A stretch of DNA of 46,981 bases, taken from assembly GCA_018303445.1 (NCBI GenBank), contig JAGVYE010000031.1, positions 1 to 46,981 of the forward strand. Direction: 5' to 3'. Shown piece after piece: positions 36,530 through 46,579 of the stretch. The number at the start of each line of letters is the position of its first letter. Positions within the stretch are counted from its first letter, which is position 1. The notes below the pieces were generated by a model. It was not told the DNA's origin and ran no database searches. It was given only the letters and a program-made list of their open reading frames with translations. Both the position numbers and the translations under genes were made by a program. The stretch is from Candidatus Woesearchaeota archaeon. GTDB taxonomy: Archaea > Nanobdellota > Nanobdellia > Woesearchaeales > GW2011-AR9.

Positions 36530-36852
36530 GAGAAAATAGTACTTTAACTTATTCTTCAACAAGCAGCTGGAAAAAGAAGCCTAAAGAATCAGGGAGAAAA
36601 ATTATATTTTAAGGATTATACCTTTTATTGAATTTTTCTTCACCTAAACGTTCTCGTTCCTGTTGTTCATAATTTTCTAAAAATTCCATTCCTCTATGAA
36701 TTTACCGATGCGTAATACCCCCCCTAAGCTTGCTGCGGAGCGACCGAAGGAAGCGGGGAGATGGCCCTCGGCCTAAAAAAGTTTCATTTTCTCACTATCC
36801 ATTCTCTCAACAACCACAATCCTTTTAAATCTCACTTTTCTCCTTCTCAAGC

Positions 36853-37236
36853 ATGGCCAAAGCAAAGCGAAAGGCGCATAATCCTCATGAAGACGACGTT
36901 TATCCTTCAGAAGAACAGGGAATAAGTAAAGAAGAAACGACAGAGGAACGGGAGAAAGAAATGGAGTCTGGAGAATTGCCAGAAGATCCATTGACTGAAG
37001 AAGGGAGGGAAGCCCTCCTCGATGAAGACGCCATAGATCCTTGGGAAGCTGGTTTCGCTGAAGGTGCCAGTGAAGAAGGCCAGCATGGGAAAGATGCCCT
37101 TACGGGGGAACCATTAATGGATGTAGAAAATGTTGTCGAAGCAGAAGTTGAAGGTAAGACCTATCGCTTTGCCAGTAAAAAAAATGCGGAACAATTCCGG
37201 CAGAAAAAGTTAACCGAGAAAAAGAAGAAAAAATAA
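36853..37236 (+). CDS. Acidic hypothetical protein with YHS-like C-terminus
   Basis: Acidic body, then VEGKTYRFASKKNAEQFRQKK. Confidence 0.6.
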   Translation: MAKAKRKAHNPHEDDVYPSEEQGISKEETTEEREKEMESGELPEDPLTEEGREALLDEDAIDPWEAGFAEGASEEGQHGKDALTGEPLMDVENVVEAEVEGKTYRFASKKNAEQFRQKKLTEKKKKK

Positions 37237-37237
37237 T

Positions 37238-38359
37238 TTATTTTTCTAATCCTTTTGTCACAACATTAAAACACTTATGTAATGCTCTTTCTAATCTCCA
37301 ATCCGATTTTTCACTGCTCAGGAGCTTTCCTGGATATTCTATATGCAACGCTACATCAAAAACATGCCGTTTACTCTCCTTGCGAATCTCTTTAAGGTGA
37401 ACGGTAACCTTAAAGGCCTGGCTAATCTTACGTTGCAGCTTCTCCGCTTCTCGCTCTGTAATGGTTTGTAATACCCTCCTTTGATTTTCAGTCAAGTCTG
37501 CTTCCTGCGCTCCTTTAAACTGAATCTCGTACCGTGATTGTTCTTTCAGCGAAGCAACCAAGAGGAGAATACTCTGTAATGTAATTAACCCGCGATATTT
37601 CTCTCCTTTCATCACTAACAAATCAGAGACTTTATTATCAACGAGGAAAGTAATCGCCTCTCGCAGAGTCTGGTGTTCCTGTATGGTAATAAGGTTATAA
37701 TTAGTACTAAAGTTTTCAACAGGCAAATTCGAAAAAGGAATCCAATTAGGACGTGCTGATCTTGTGCTAGCCATTTTACTAAATTTTCTTGACCCTTCCC
37801 TTTTTGGCGACCAATTAATATACTTCATTAAAAGGTCAGTATAACTCAGAATTCCATACAACTTTCCTTTCGCAAAGACAGGCACATGGTCAACGTGTTC
37901 CTCATGCATAATTCTCGTTGCTTTGGCTAAGGGGTCATCTTTATTCACAGAAGAAACATGACGAATCTTTATTTCTTTAACCTTCCTCTTTGCTACATCA
38001 GGCAAATCTTTACACAATGTCAGGAGATCTAAAGCTCTCAGGATCCCGCTAATCTGCCTATTTTTCTGGACGGGAATAAACTCAAAGTTTCCTTGCGACA
38101 ATAAATAAGCGGCATCAAGTACCGAGGCATCTTCGGAAAGTATCGGAGTCCGCATTAAATAATTTTCAACCTTCGCCTGCTGGCTGTCGGGTTTTGCCCG
38201 CAGAAGGCTTTTTTTCTCAACTACACCCAGGTACTTGTCATGGCGGAAAATCAAACCGGCTTTTTTCTCCGCCTGCTTTAACTTTCCCACAAATTCAGTA
38301 ACGGTTGTATCTTGATTTACAGTAAAGAAATCCTCTGTAATTATGGAACGGATATCCAC
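37238..38359 (-). CDS. Multi-CBS-domain protein
   Basis: Repeated CBS motifs (DIRSIITEDFFTVNQDTTVTEF..., VDHVPVFAKGKLYGILSYTDLL). Confidence 0.85.
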   Translation of the reverse strand: MDIRSIITEDFFTVNQDTTVTEFVGKLKQAEKKAGLIFRHDKYLGVVEKKSLLRAKPDSQQAKVENYLMRTPILSEDASVLDAAYLLSQGNFEFIPVQKNRQISGILRALDLLTLCKDLPDVAKRKVKEIKIRHVSSVNKDDPLAKATRIMHEEHVDHVPVFAKGKLYGILSYTDLLMKYINWSPKREGSRKFSKMASTRSARPNWIPFSNLPVENFSTNYNLITIQEHQTLREAITFLVDNKVSDLLVMKGEKYRGLITLQSILLLVASLKEQSRYEIQFKGAQEADLTENQRRVLQTITEREAEKLQRKISQAFKVTVHLKEIRKESKRHVFDVALHIEYPGKLLSSEKSDWRLERALHKCFNVVTKGLEK

Positions 38360-38436
38360 GTGGCATCACCTCTCATAATTCATGAAGTGTGGGGTGTATT
38401 TAAAGATTGTGATTAAGTTTTTTTTTAATATATGTC

Positions 38437-38961
38437 TTGACCATTACACTAAAAATGAATTTACTTTTTTGGTTTCGATCTAGGAAACCATGGCTGAGAG
38501 GCGGTTTAATCGGTATCTGTATTTGTCTCCTCCTCTTTCCGTTCTATATTTTCATTTATTTCCCAATTATTAATAATGTCTATGCTGATGAAATAAAAAG
38601 TTATGGTAGTACTCCCGGTTGTACAACAATAATTCCATTACTCACCGGCCATTTCATTCCCTTAATCTCCCATTTTCTTGTTGAAGGAAGTTCTGTTATA
38701 ACCTTGTTTTGTGAGGCAAAGGAACCACATTGCACTAGCTGGGCAGCAAAAGAAATTGCGGTTGAAGAAGGGTTTAGCTGCATTCCTTGGATTCTGGATT
38801 CCGGAGAATCAGGATGTTGTCAGGAAAAAATACTGACGCCGACAGCCGCATGCTCAGAACGCGTAGAATAGGCCGGTTTTGTAGCGATAACGATACTTCT
38901 TCTGGGCGTCTATTTCCTCATTGGGGTACTCATTGGCCGATTTGTACAGAGAAAGATTTGA
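38437..38961 (+). pseudogene. Membrane protein interrupted by an in-frame TAG (38869-38871), or TAG-recoded gene
   Basis: ORF to ...TAACSERVE then TAG then AGFVAITILLLGVYFLIGVLIGRFVQRKI* in the same frame, a clear C-terminal TM helix. Confidence 0.75.
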
Positions 38962-39011
38962 GGAAAAGTATATATACCTAAATTCCGTTTCTTAGTTTAA
39001 AAAAAGAGCCC

Positions 39012-40718
39012 ATGGCACTTAATATTTTTTTTGAGCTTACGATTATTATTGCTGTCGCTTTAGTTATGGCTGTGCTTATGAAAGTATTGCGGCAGCCGCT
39101 TATTATCGGTTATATCCTTACTGGGGTTATTGTCAGTCCTCATTTCCTTAATATTCTTCAATCCGAAGATGTTATTCAGACCTTCGCCCATCTTGGCGTC
39201 ACTCTCCTTCTTTTTATGGTGGGGTTAAACCTTAACCCTAAGTCTATTAAAGAAATTGGAAAGATTTCTCTTGTTACCGGAGTCGGTCAAGTCATCTTTA
39301 CATTTATTATCGGCTATGTGATAGCCAGCTTCCTTAATTTTTCTCATCTCACGTCCCTCTATCTGGCGATTGCCATTTCCTTTAGCAGTACGATTCTCAT
39401 TATGACGCTGCTTTCAGACAAAGGAGATCTTGAGGCACTCTATGGGCGAATCTCTATAGGTTTTCTTATTGTACAGGATCTCATTGCTATCCTTATTCTC
39501 ATGGTTGTTTCCACTCTTCCTCAGGGAGTAGATATTTCAACTTTGGCTCTTGGCGCTCTTGTTAAAGGCGTAATTGTACTTTTCCTCCTAGCCTTAACAG
39601 CTCTGTACTTCCTGCCCATATTTACGCGCTTTATTGCCAAGTCGCAAGAACTTTTACTCTTATTTTCTCTTAGCTGGTGCTTTGCTATTGCTGCTGTATT
39701 TTCTCACTTAAAATTCTCTATGGAAGCTGGAGCTCTCCTGGCGGGTATTGCTCTGTCGCTGTCTCCCTATCGCTATGAAATTAGCTCTAAACTGAAACCG
39801 CTGCGGAATTTCTTTATTATTATTTTCTTTGTCATTCTCGGTTCAAATGTGGTCTTCACAGATGCCACAAAATTTCTTGTTCCTGCCTTCGCGTTGTCTT
39901 TGTTTGTCTTGGTAGGAAATCCTTTAATTGTTATCAGCTTAATGGGTTTGCTTGGGTTCACAAAAAGAAGCAGCTTTCTTGCTGGGCTTACAGTAGCACA
40001 GATAAGTGAATTCTCTCTCATTTTAGTCGCGTTAGGCGTTGCTCTGGGTCATCTTCCTTTAGAAATTTTATCTTTACTGACGGTGGTGGCCTTAATTACG
40101 ATGGCCGCTTCGACGTACCTTATTCTCTATTCAGATAAAATTTATCCTTTTTTTTCTCCTTACCTCTCTTTTTTTGAGAGAAAAGGAAAAAAAATAGATG
40201 AGCATAAGTACCAGCAAGGACATGATCATGATATTCTCCTTTTCGGCCATAACCGTGTTGGGCATGATATCTTGGAATCTTTCCAAAAAATTCGTAGAAA
40301 AGTTCTCATCATCGACTACAATCCGGAAATTATCATTAATCTCGCAAAAGAAGGCTACGAATGTAAATATGGTGATGCCGATGACGTGGAAATGCTCGGA
40401 GAATTAAACTTCGATAAAACAAAAATGGTAATATCTACCATTCCCACCATGGAAACAAACTTATTAGTAATAAATAAAATCAAAGAAATAAATACTAAAG
40501 CTATAATTGTTGTTATTTCTCATCAAATTGATGATGCCCTAAAACTCTATGAAGCTGGCGCTACTTATGTATTGCTTCCCCATTTCTTAGGTGGAAATTA
40601 TGTCTCCAAGATGGTAAAAGAATATGGGCTTAATATTGACAAATATCTTAAAGAAAGAATTTCTCATGTCAAATACCTTAAAGGAAGAAAAAAGGTAGAA
40701 CAAGAAAGAAATCATTGA
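39012..40718 (+). CDS. Kef-type monovalent cation/H+ antiporter with TrkA-N domain
   Basis: Multi-TM CPA2 transporter; LLFGHNRVGHDILESFQ NAD-binding RCK/TrkA-N. Confidence 0.93.
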   Translation: MALNIFFELTIIIAVALVMAVLMKVLRQPLIIGYILTGVIVSPHFLNILQSEDVIQTFAHLGVTLLLFMVGLNLNPKSIKEIGKISLVTGVGQVIFTFIIGYVIASFLNFSHLTSLYLAIAISFSSTILIMTLLSDKGDLEALYGRISIGFLIVQDLIAILILMVVSTLPQGVDISTLALGALVKGVIVLFLLALTALYFLPIFTRFIAKSQELLLLFSLSWCFAIAAVFSHLKFSMEAGALLAGIALSLSPYRYEISSKLKPLRNFFIIIFFVILGSNVVFTDATKFLVPAFALSLFVLVGNPLIVISLMGLLGFTKRSSFLAGLTVAQISEFSLILVALGVALGHLPLEILSLLTVVALITMAASTYLILYSDKIYPFFSPYLSFFERKGKKIDEHKYQQGHDHDILLFGHNRVGHDILESFQKIRRKVLIIDYNPEIIINLAKEGYECKYGDADDVEMLGELNFDKTKMVISTIPTMETNLLVINKIKEINTKAIIVVISHQIDDALKLYEAGATYVLLPHFLGGNYVSKMVKEYGLNIDKYLKERISHVKYLKGRKKVEQERNH

Positions 40719-40852
40719 CACTTCTTTTCGTAAACCATTAACAAACCTTTTTAAAACAGGAGTGGTTTTAAAGGCCTGCCGCAATGTAGGGTGTAGCTTC
40801 CCTGAAGCGGCTGAAAATTTCAAGAAATAAAAGAAATAATGGAGGCTGTACA

Positions 40853-41371
40853 ATGGGATTATATCAACATGTGCGAGAAGCATGGAAAAAACCAAAAGAA
40901 GGTCTAGGAGACCTGTGGTATGAGCGTCTTGTTGCTTGGCGCCGTGAACCTTCAACAGTAAAATTGGATCATCCTACGCGAATTGACCGTGCTCGTTCTT
41001 TAGGGTATAAAGCAAAACAAGGCCTTATTGTTGTAAGGCAGCGTGTACTAAAGGGAGGCCATGTTAGACCAAAGCTAAAAGGCGGAAGAAGGTCAAAGCG
41101 TTATGGTCATGGTCTAACTTTAGGTAAGAGTTACCAACAAATCGCCGAAGAACGTGTTCAGAAAAAATACCGCAATCTCGTTGTCCTCAACTCTTACTGG
41201 GTTGCTAGAGACGGGAAATATTATTGGTATGAAGTCATTCTTATTGATCCTTCTCATCCAGTTATTAAGGCAGATGAACACTTTCGCTGGCTGCAGAATG
41301 GGAAGAATCAAAACCGCGTCTTCCAAGGGAAGACGTCAAGCGGCAGAAAAAGCCGAGGATTGACACGTTAA
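40853..41371 (+). CDS. rpl15e: Ribosomal protein L15e
   Basis: MGLYQHVREAWKKP...RLVAWRREPSTVKLDHPTRIDRARSLGYKAKQG...NSYWVARDGKYYWYEVILIDPSHP. Confidence 0.97.
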   Translation: MGLYQHVREAWKKPKEGLGDLWYERLVAWRREPSTVKLDHPTRIDRARSLGYKAKQGLIVVRQRVLKGGHVRPKLKGGRRSKRYGHGLTLGKSYQQIAEERVQKKYRNLVVLNSYWVARDGKYYWYEVILIDPSHPVIKADEHFRWLQNGKNQNRVFQGKTSSGRKSRGLTR

Positions 41372-41391
41372 GAATTTTTTTCTTTTTTCTT

Positions 41392-42408
41392 ATGAAACAA
41401 CCGCTTTTATTTACCATTATTATTTTTTGTATAATTCTCTTCTTCATCTTTATTTCTTACTTCCTAACAAATCTAATAAGCGACGGGTTAAAGACTTCGA
41501 CGACAAATACTTTTGTACAAGACAGTGGAATCATTGAAATTTTCTTTTGTCCTCAAGATAATTGTGAAGAACATCTTCTTATTTTTCTTTCATCTGCAAA
41601 AAAATCTATTCACTGCGCTCTGTATGATCTGGGGTTAAATTCTGTGAAAGAGTTATTAATTAAGAAAGAAAAAACTCTCGATGTCCGCATTGTTATAGAC
41701 GACGAATATTATAAAAAATTTCCGGAAGCCTTTGTTAGAAAAGACGGGAAAAATTTGATGCATGATAAATTCTGTATCGTTGACAATAAAGAAGTTTTGA
41801 CGGGATCAATGAATCCCACAGAAAATGACGCTCATAAAAACAATAATAATCTCCTTATTATCAACTCTCCTATTCTTGCCGCAAATTACGAAGCTGAATT
41901 TCAGGAACTTTGGAGGGGAGAATTCAAAAAGGGAAAGGCTGTTCGCAATCCTAAGATTAATCTCAATGGCATTGTTATCAAAAATTATTTCTGTCCAGAA
42001 GATGCTTGTGCTGATCGTATAAAAGAAGAACTAAAAAAAGCAGAAAAATCGATTTATTTCCTAACTTTTTCTTTTACTCATGATGGAATCGCCAATATTC
42101 TCCTTTTGAAAAAACGCGATGGCCTTCAAGTGCGCGGGGTTATGGAGTCCAGGCAGATTACAATGGATGCAGAATTTAAACGTCTGCAAAATAACGGCAT
42201 TGATATCTTGAAAGATGGAAATAAGAACACTATGCACCATAAAGTCTTTATTATTGATGGGCAAACAGTCATAACAGGATCGATGAATCCAACCAGGAAT
42301 GGTGATGAACACAATGATGAAAACGTTCTTATTATTTATGACCAAAATATCGCGGAAAAATTTGTGAAAGAATTTGAGAAAGTATTTGGTGAAGCAAAAA
42401 TACAATAA
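41392..42408 (+). CDS. Membrane-anchored phospholipase D-like/HKD nuclease family protein
   Basis: N-terminal TM; MHDKFCIVDNKEVLTGSMNPTEND and MHHKVFIIDGQTVITGSMNPTRNG HxK motifs. Confidence 0.9.
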   Translation: MKQPLLFTIIIFCIILFFIFISYFLTNLISDGLKTSTTNTFVQDSGIIEIFFCPQDNCEEHLLIFLSSAKKSIHCALYDLGLNSVKELLIKKEKTLDVRIVIDDEYYKKFPEAFVRKDGKNLMHDKFCIVDNKEVLTGSMNPTENDAHKNNNNLLIINSPILAANYEAEFQELWRGEFKKGKAVRNPKINLNGIVIKNYFCPEDACADRIKEELKKAEKSIYFLTFSFTHDGIANILLLKKRDGLQVRGVMESRQITMDAEFKRLQNNGIDILKDGNKNTMHHKVFIIDGQTVITGSMNPTRNGDEHNDENVLIIYDQNIAEKFVKEFEKVFGEAKIQ

Positions 42409-42602
42409 ACCTAAGATTTTCTCTTAAAGCGATGAAGAAGTATGAAGCCGGCGAAAAAACAAACTTCATTTCTGATCTTCTCGATCTTGTGGACTTATAA
42501 CATCTTTGGTTAGAAAATGGAGATGATAAAAAGAGAATCGTATCATTTCACAATAACCTTTAAATAGCTCAATTATTTTGTAGAATACAAAAGAGGTGTT
42601 TC

Positions 42603-43580
42603 ATGCTCGGAATCTTCCTGATCATCGTTTTAATTGTGAGCAGCCTCTATATCCTTCTCAAAGGCGCGAATTATTTAATTGACGGCGCGGTTGATGTCTC
42701 TCGCTGGTTTCGCATTTCCCCTATTTTTGTTGGCTTGACGGTTGTTGCTTTTGGAACCTCCTTACCAGAATTTATGATAAGTTTGTTCTCGGTTCTTAAT
42801 GGCGATGCTGACCTTTCTATTGGCAATATCATTGGCAGTAATATTTTCAACATTGCTTTTATTATCGGTCTCAGCGCCATTATCAGGCCACTTACGGTGC
42901 GATCAAGTACTCTCATTAATGAATTTCCCTTTATGACCAGCTCCGCGTTCCTCTTACTTATCTTAGCTTCTGATCATTTTCTCTTCGGTGAGAATGTTTT
43001 CATTTTAGGAAGGATTGATGGGATTATTTTCCTTCTTCTCTTTTCCTGTTTTATTGCGTACATTTTAGCTAATATGAACAAAGAAAAGAAAATCGTCACT
43101 ACAGAATTCTTAGCCTTTAAACGGGACCATTCCTTATTCAAAAGTATTTTTATAATTATCAGCGGTCTTGCCGGCCTTATTGCTGGAGGAAAAATCTTCA
43201 CCTTTGGTGCGACAGAACTTGCTATTCGTGCTGGGATAAGTGAGGCCTTCATCGGTTTAACCATTGCCGCGGTGGGAACATCTCTCCCTGAACTTGCGAC
43301 TTCTACCGTTGCCGCCTGGAAAAAGCAAATGGACATTGCCGTGGGCAATATGGTCGGTAGTAATATTTTTAACATCCTTTTTGTTCTCGGTATCGTAAGT
43401 ATCATCAAACCCATTTCTGTAAATCCTCTTTTTCTTCAAATTGATGCCATGGTGATGATTCTCGTTACCATGCTTTTTGTACTTTTTGCGACTCGCAAGA
43501 AAATCGTCTCCCGCGGGCAGGGAATATTTTTTGTTGCCCTGTATGTGCTCTATACGGCCTTTTTAATTTGGCAATTGTGA
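42603..43580 (+). CDS. CaCA-family Na+/Ca2+ antiporter (YrbG-like)
   Basis: Two repeats GLTVVAFGTSLPEFMISL...GNIIGSNIFNI and GLTIAAVGTSLPELATS...GNMVGSNIFNI. Confidence 0.95.
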   Translation: MLGIFLIIVLIVSSLYILLKGANYLIDGAVDVSRWFRISPIFVGLTVVAFGTSLPEFMISLFSVLNGDADLSIGNIIGSNIFNIAFIIGLSAIIRPLTVRSSTLINEFPFMTSSAFLLLILASDHFLFGENVFILGRIDGIIFLLLFSCFIAYILANMNKEKKIVTTEFLAFKRDHSLFKSIFIIISGLAGLIAGGKIFTFGATELAIRAGISEAFIGLTIAAVGTSLPELATSTVAAWKKQMDIAVGNMVGSNIFNILFVLGIVSIIKPISVNPLFLQIDAMVMILVTMLFVLFATRKKIVSRGQGIFFVALYVLYTAFLIWQL

Positions 43581-43654
43581 TTTAACAGTTACCCTTCTTC
43601 ATCAACACCTTTAAATACGCCACGGTCTCTTTTTGAGAAAAAAAGCTCCTGACC

Positions 43655-45583
43655 ATGAAATTCAATGAATTTACGTTAGATCCTTTTCAAGAAGAAGCCA
43701 TTCAAGCCATTGAAAATAATGAATCTGTTGTCGTTTCCGCTCCCACGGGATCAGGAAAGACTTTAATCGCTGATTATATCATTCATAAACACCGAAATGA
43801 TAATCAAAGAATAATTTACACTGCCCCCATTAAAGCCCTTTCTAATCAAAAATATAAAGACTTTTCCAAAGATTATGGTGAGCAGATGGTAGGTTTGATG
43901 ACCGGCGATTTTGTCATAAATCCTCATGCCAAGGTTTTGATCATGACCACGGAAATTTATCGTAACATGGCCATCAGCGGTGACGAGGAGGTAAAAAACA
44001 TTTCCTACGTTATTTTCGATGAAATTCATTACATTAATGATATTGAACGTGGCTATGTCTGGGAAGAATCGGTAATTTACAGTTCTCTGAACGTTCGCTT
44101 TCTTTGTCTTTCTGCGACTATACCCAATGCGGAAGAATTCAGCCGCTGGATTAGCGCTATCAAAAAGCATACAGTGCGAACTGTTACCTCGACAGAACGG
44201 CATGTTCCCCTTGAGCATTGGTTCTATGACTATGAGCTTGGAATTACCAGCGCTGAGAAAATCAAGAAAGCCATGGAAATTCCTCATTATGATCAGGTTA
44301 TGGGGAAAAGAAAAAAAAGAAAGTGGGAAAGAGTGCCGGAGCCAAATCACATCGAACTCATTAAATCTCTGGGCCTGGAAAAACTACCTTGTTTTTTTTT
44401 CACTTTTTCCCGCCGCGATTGTCAGAATAAAGCCAAAGAATTAGCCCGCCAGAACTTCTTCCCCAAGGAACGGCCAGCGTTAGAATTTTTTCTGCACAAA
44501 GTGCATCAAGCCCCCAGTGATGTTCATAAACTCACCTCTGTTAACATTCTCAAAGAGACCTTAACGCAAGGTATTGCCTTTCACCATGCCGGATTGCTTC
44601 CGGTCGTGAAAGAAACTATTGAAGAACTCTTCGCCCAAGGCCTGATTCGTGTTCTGTACACCACAGAAACATTTGCGGTAGGAATTAATATGCCCGCAAA
44701 AACTGTCTGCTTTAATGCTCTGCGAAAGTATGATGGCCTTAATTTTCGCCCTCTGAACACCAAAGAATATTTTCAAATTGCGGGAAGAGCAGGAAGAAGG
44801 GGCATCGATGACAAAGGCTACGTTGTAAGTATGATCTTCCGTCCAACATTTAACTATCATGAAGTAAAACGCATCACTTCCAAAGACATTGAACCAATTC
44901 GCTCTCAATTCCGTCTTTCCGTCAATACGGTCTTGAATCTCATTGAGCAACATTCACCAGAAGAAATCGAAAAAATTCTCCGCTTAAGTTTTTATTCTTA
45001 CCAGAAGTTTGGTGAGAAGTTCGATAAGATTCCCAGCACGGTCTTACTATCCCGCTACTCCAGCATTGTGCGGAAATTAAAAAAATTTGGCTACCTTGAA
45101 CAGCAGCACCTGACGCCGAAAGGTATTTTTTCTTCCCGTATCTTTGCTGACGAGTTGACGATAGGAGAAATTTTTGCCACCAGTATGGTTGATCAACTTA
45201 ATGAATATCCAATTCTCTTAACTCTCGCTGTTCTTGTCTATGAACCTCGTGAGACCTACAAGTTTAAACAAAAATTTCCTGATGACGCTCTACATAAACT
45301 TAAAGGAATTCTCCACAGAAACGAATATCTTTCCCGGGAAAAGAAATTTTTAGAATTAGAAACGATGACCAGCATTATTCATCCCATGTATCACGGAAAA
45401 AACTTTTTCCAAGTGCTTGAGAACACCAACCTTCTGGAAGGGGATTTAATTCGTCTCTATGCGCAAATTCTTGACCGGCTTGGCCAAATTCGCAAAGCCA
45501 GCACCAATTATAAATTGTTAGCTAAAATTGCCAATTGTGAAGGCATTATTCGGAAAGTGCTGGAAGGGATTTATGAAATATAA
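43655..45583 (+). CDS. Ski2/Mtr4/HelY-like DExH RNA helicase
   Basis: LDPFQEEAIQAI, SAPTGSGKTLIADY, YTAPIKALSNQKYKDF, VIFDEIHYINDIERGYVWEE, QIAGRAGRRGIDDKGYV. Confidence 0.92.
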   Translation: MKFNEFTLDPFQEEAIQAIENNESVVVSAPTGSGKTLIADYIIHKHRNDNQRIIYTAPIKALSNQKYKDFSKDYGEQMVGLMTGDFVINPHAKVLIMTTEIYRNMAISGDEEVKNISYVIFDEIHYINDIERGYVWEESVIYSSLNVRFLCLSATIPNAEEFSRWISAIKKHTVRTVTSTERHVPLEHWFYDYELGITSAEKIKKAMEIPHYDQVMGKRKKRKWERVPEPNHIELIKSLGLEKLPCFFFTFSRRDCQNKAKELARQNFFPKERPALEFFLHKVHQAPSDVHKLTSVNILKETLTQGIAFHHAGLLPVVKETIEELFAQGLIRVLYTTETFAVGINMPAKTVCFNALRKYDGLNFRPLNTKEYFQIAGRAGRRGIDDKGYVVSMIFRPTFNYHEVKRITSKDIEPIRSQFRLSVNTVLNLIEQHSPEEIEKILRLSFYSYQKFGEKFDKIPSTVLLSRYSSIVRKLKKFGYLEQQHLTPKGIFSSRIFADELTIGEIFATSMVDQLNEYPILLTLAVLVYEPRETYKFKQKFPDDALHKLKGILHRNEYLSREKKFLELETMTSIIHPMYHGKNFFQVLENTNLLEGDLIRLYAQILDRLGQIRKASTNYKLLAKIANCEGIIRKVLEGIYEI

Positions 45584-45808
45584 CGATGTTATGTTTGGTG
45601 GGGGTCTAGGGAGCGAGGGTAAATGAAAATGCGAGCCGCAGCGAGCCATAGATAGTGAGCGACCGTCCCCCATCCGAGCACCGCAACCGCAGTGAGGAGC
45701 GCAGAGTTTTTGAATTGCCGTGCTTCCCGGTGCTGTCGGAGTTTCCGTTTCGTAGTTAAGGGTGGGGCGACTAAAATTTTATAAAGTAGTTCGGTTAAGT
45801 CTGTAACA

Positions 45809-46285
45809 ATGGCTCAAAAGAGGATGATTTTGAAAGGTAGTGTCATTGGTGATTTGTTTACGAAGTATGGGTTAGACGCTAATGTTTTTGTTGATTTAGT
45901 GCTGTATCCCAAAGCAAAAGAATATTTTGAGAAAAGAGGCTATGCTTTTCCTGGAAAATTCCTCTGTACGCTTTCTCAATGTATTGGTGAATGTAAAGGC
46001 GTCTTGATTAACCGTTATGGCTACTCGGAAGAAAAAGCGAATACTCAGATTGATAAGATCATGGAAGAGTTCCTGATTGAAAAATTACCTAACGTGGTTA
46101 TTGAAAATGATGTTTCTGTCGTAGAGGAAATTGGGCAGAAATACGGATTAAATGCTGAAGATGTTCCCCTCATTTACGGTTTTTGGAAGTTGAAAGTGAA
46201 TATTATTGTTGTTCGAGATAATGCGTTTGAGAATACCTGTAAAGAATTAAATATTAATATAGTCAAATGGCCAAGCTTTAGTTAA
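45809..46285 (+). CDS. PIN-domain protein (putative)
   Basis: GLDANVFVDLVLYP and C-terminal NIIVVRDNAFENTCKELNINIVKW. Confidence 0.65.
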   Translation: MAQKRMILKGSVIGDLFTKYGLDANVFVDLVLYPKAKEYFEKRGYAFPGKFLCTLSQCIGECKGVLINRYGYSEEKANTQIDKIMEEFLIEKLPNVVIENDVSVVEEIGQKYGLNAEDVPLIYGFWKLKVNIIVVRDNAFENTCKELNINIVKWPSFS

Positions 46286-46529
46286 AATTCTCAGAAGCAA
46301 GAAACTGGTATGCTTTTTTTTTATCTCCATGAGCTTGCTTTAATGCTTTTTCAAAACGTTGCTTTCGGTATTCTTGTGTATTTTGGTAAGAATCTTTTAA
46401 CGCTGGTTCTTCTGCCATCATGGCATGGATCATCCTAAAGGAAACGGCATCCCACATATTCCTATTGAAGTCCTCTAGCTGATGGAGAACATCTTGTCCA
46501 ATTTTTTGAACATTCATGGTTTCTTGCAT
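46278..46529 (-). CDS. Hypothetical protein (83 aa)
   Basis: Short ORF overlapping the end of the PIN gene by 8 nt. Confidence 0.5.
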   Translation of the reverse strand: MQETMNVQKIGQDVLHQLEDFNRNMWDAVSFRMIHAMMAEEPALKDSYQNTQEYRKQRFEKALKQAHGDKKKAYQFLASENFN

Positions 46530-46579
46530 TTTAAGTATTAATACTTAGGGAAGTTTATAAAGATTTCTTGATTTTTGAT

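Noticed and set aside
36600-36700. Short minus-strand coding fragment MEFLENYEQQERERLGEEKFNKRYNP
   Set aside because: Only 26 aa, unknown family; insufficient evidence for a gene or pseudogene.
42430-42485. Possible C/D-box sRNA (GCGATGAAGA ... TTTCTGATC)
   Set aside because: C box is imperfect and no clear D'/C' pair or guide target is visible.
45809-46529. PIN protein plus neighbouring 83-aa ORF as a toxin-antitoxin pair
   Set aside because: The two genes are convergent and overlapping rather than co-directional, and the small ORF has no antitoxin DNA-binding motif.
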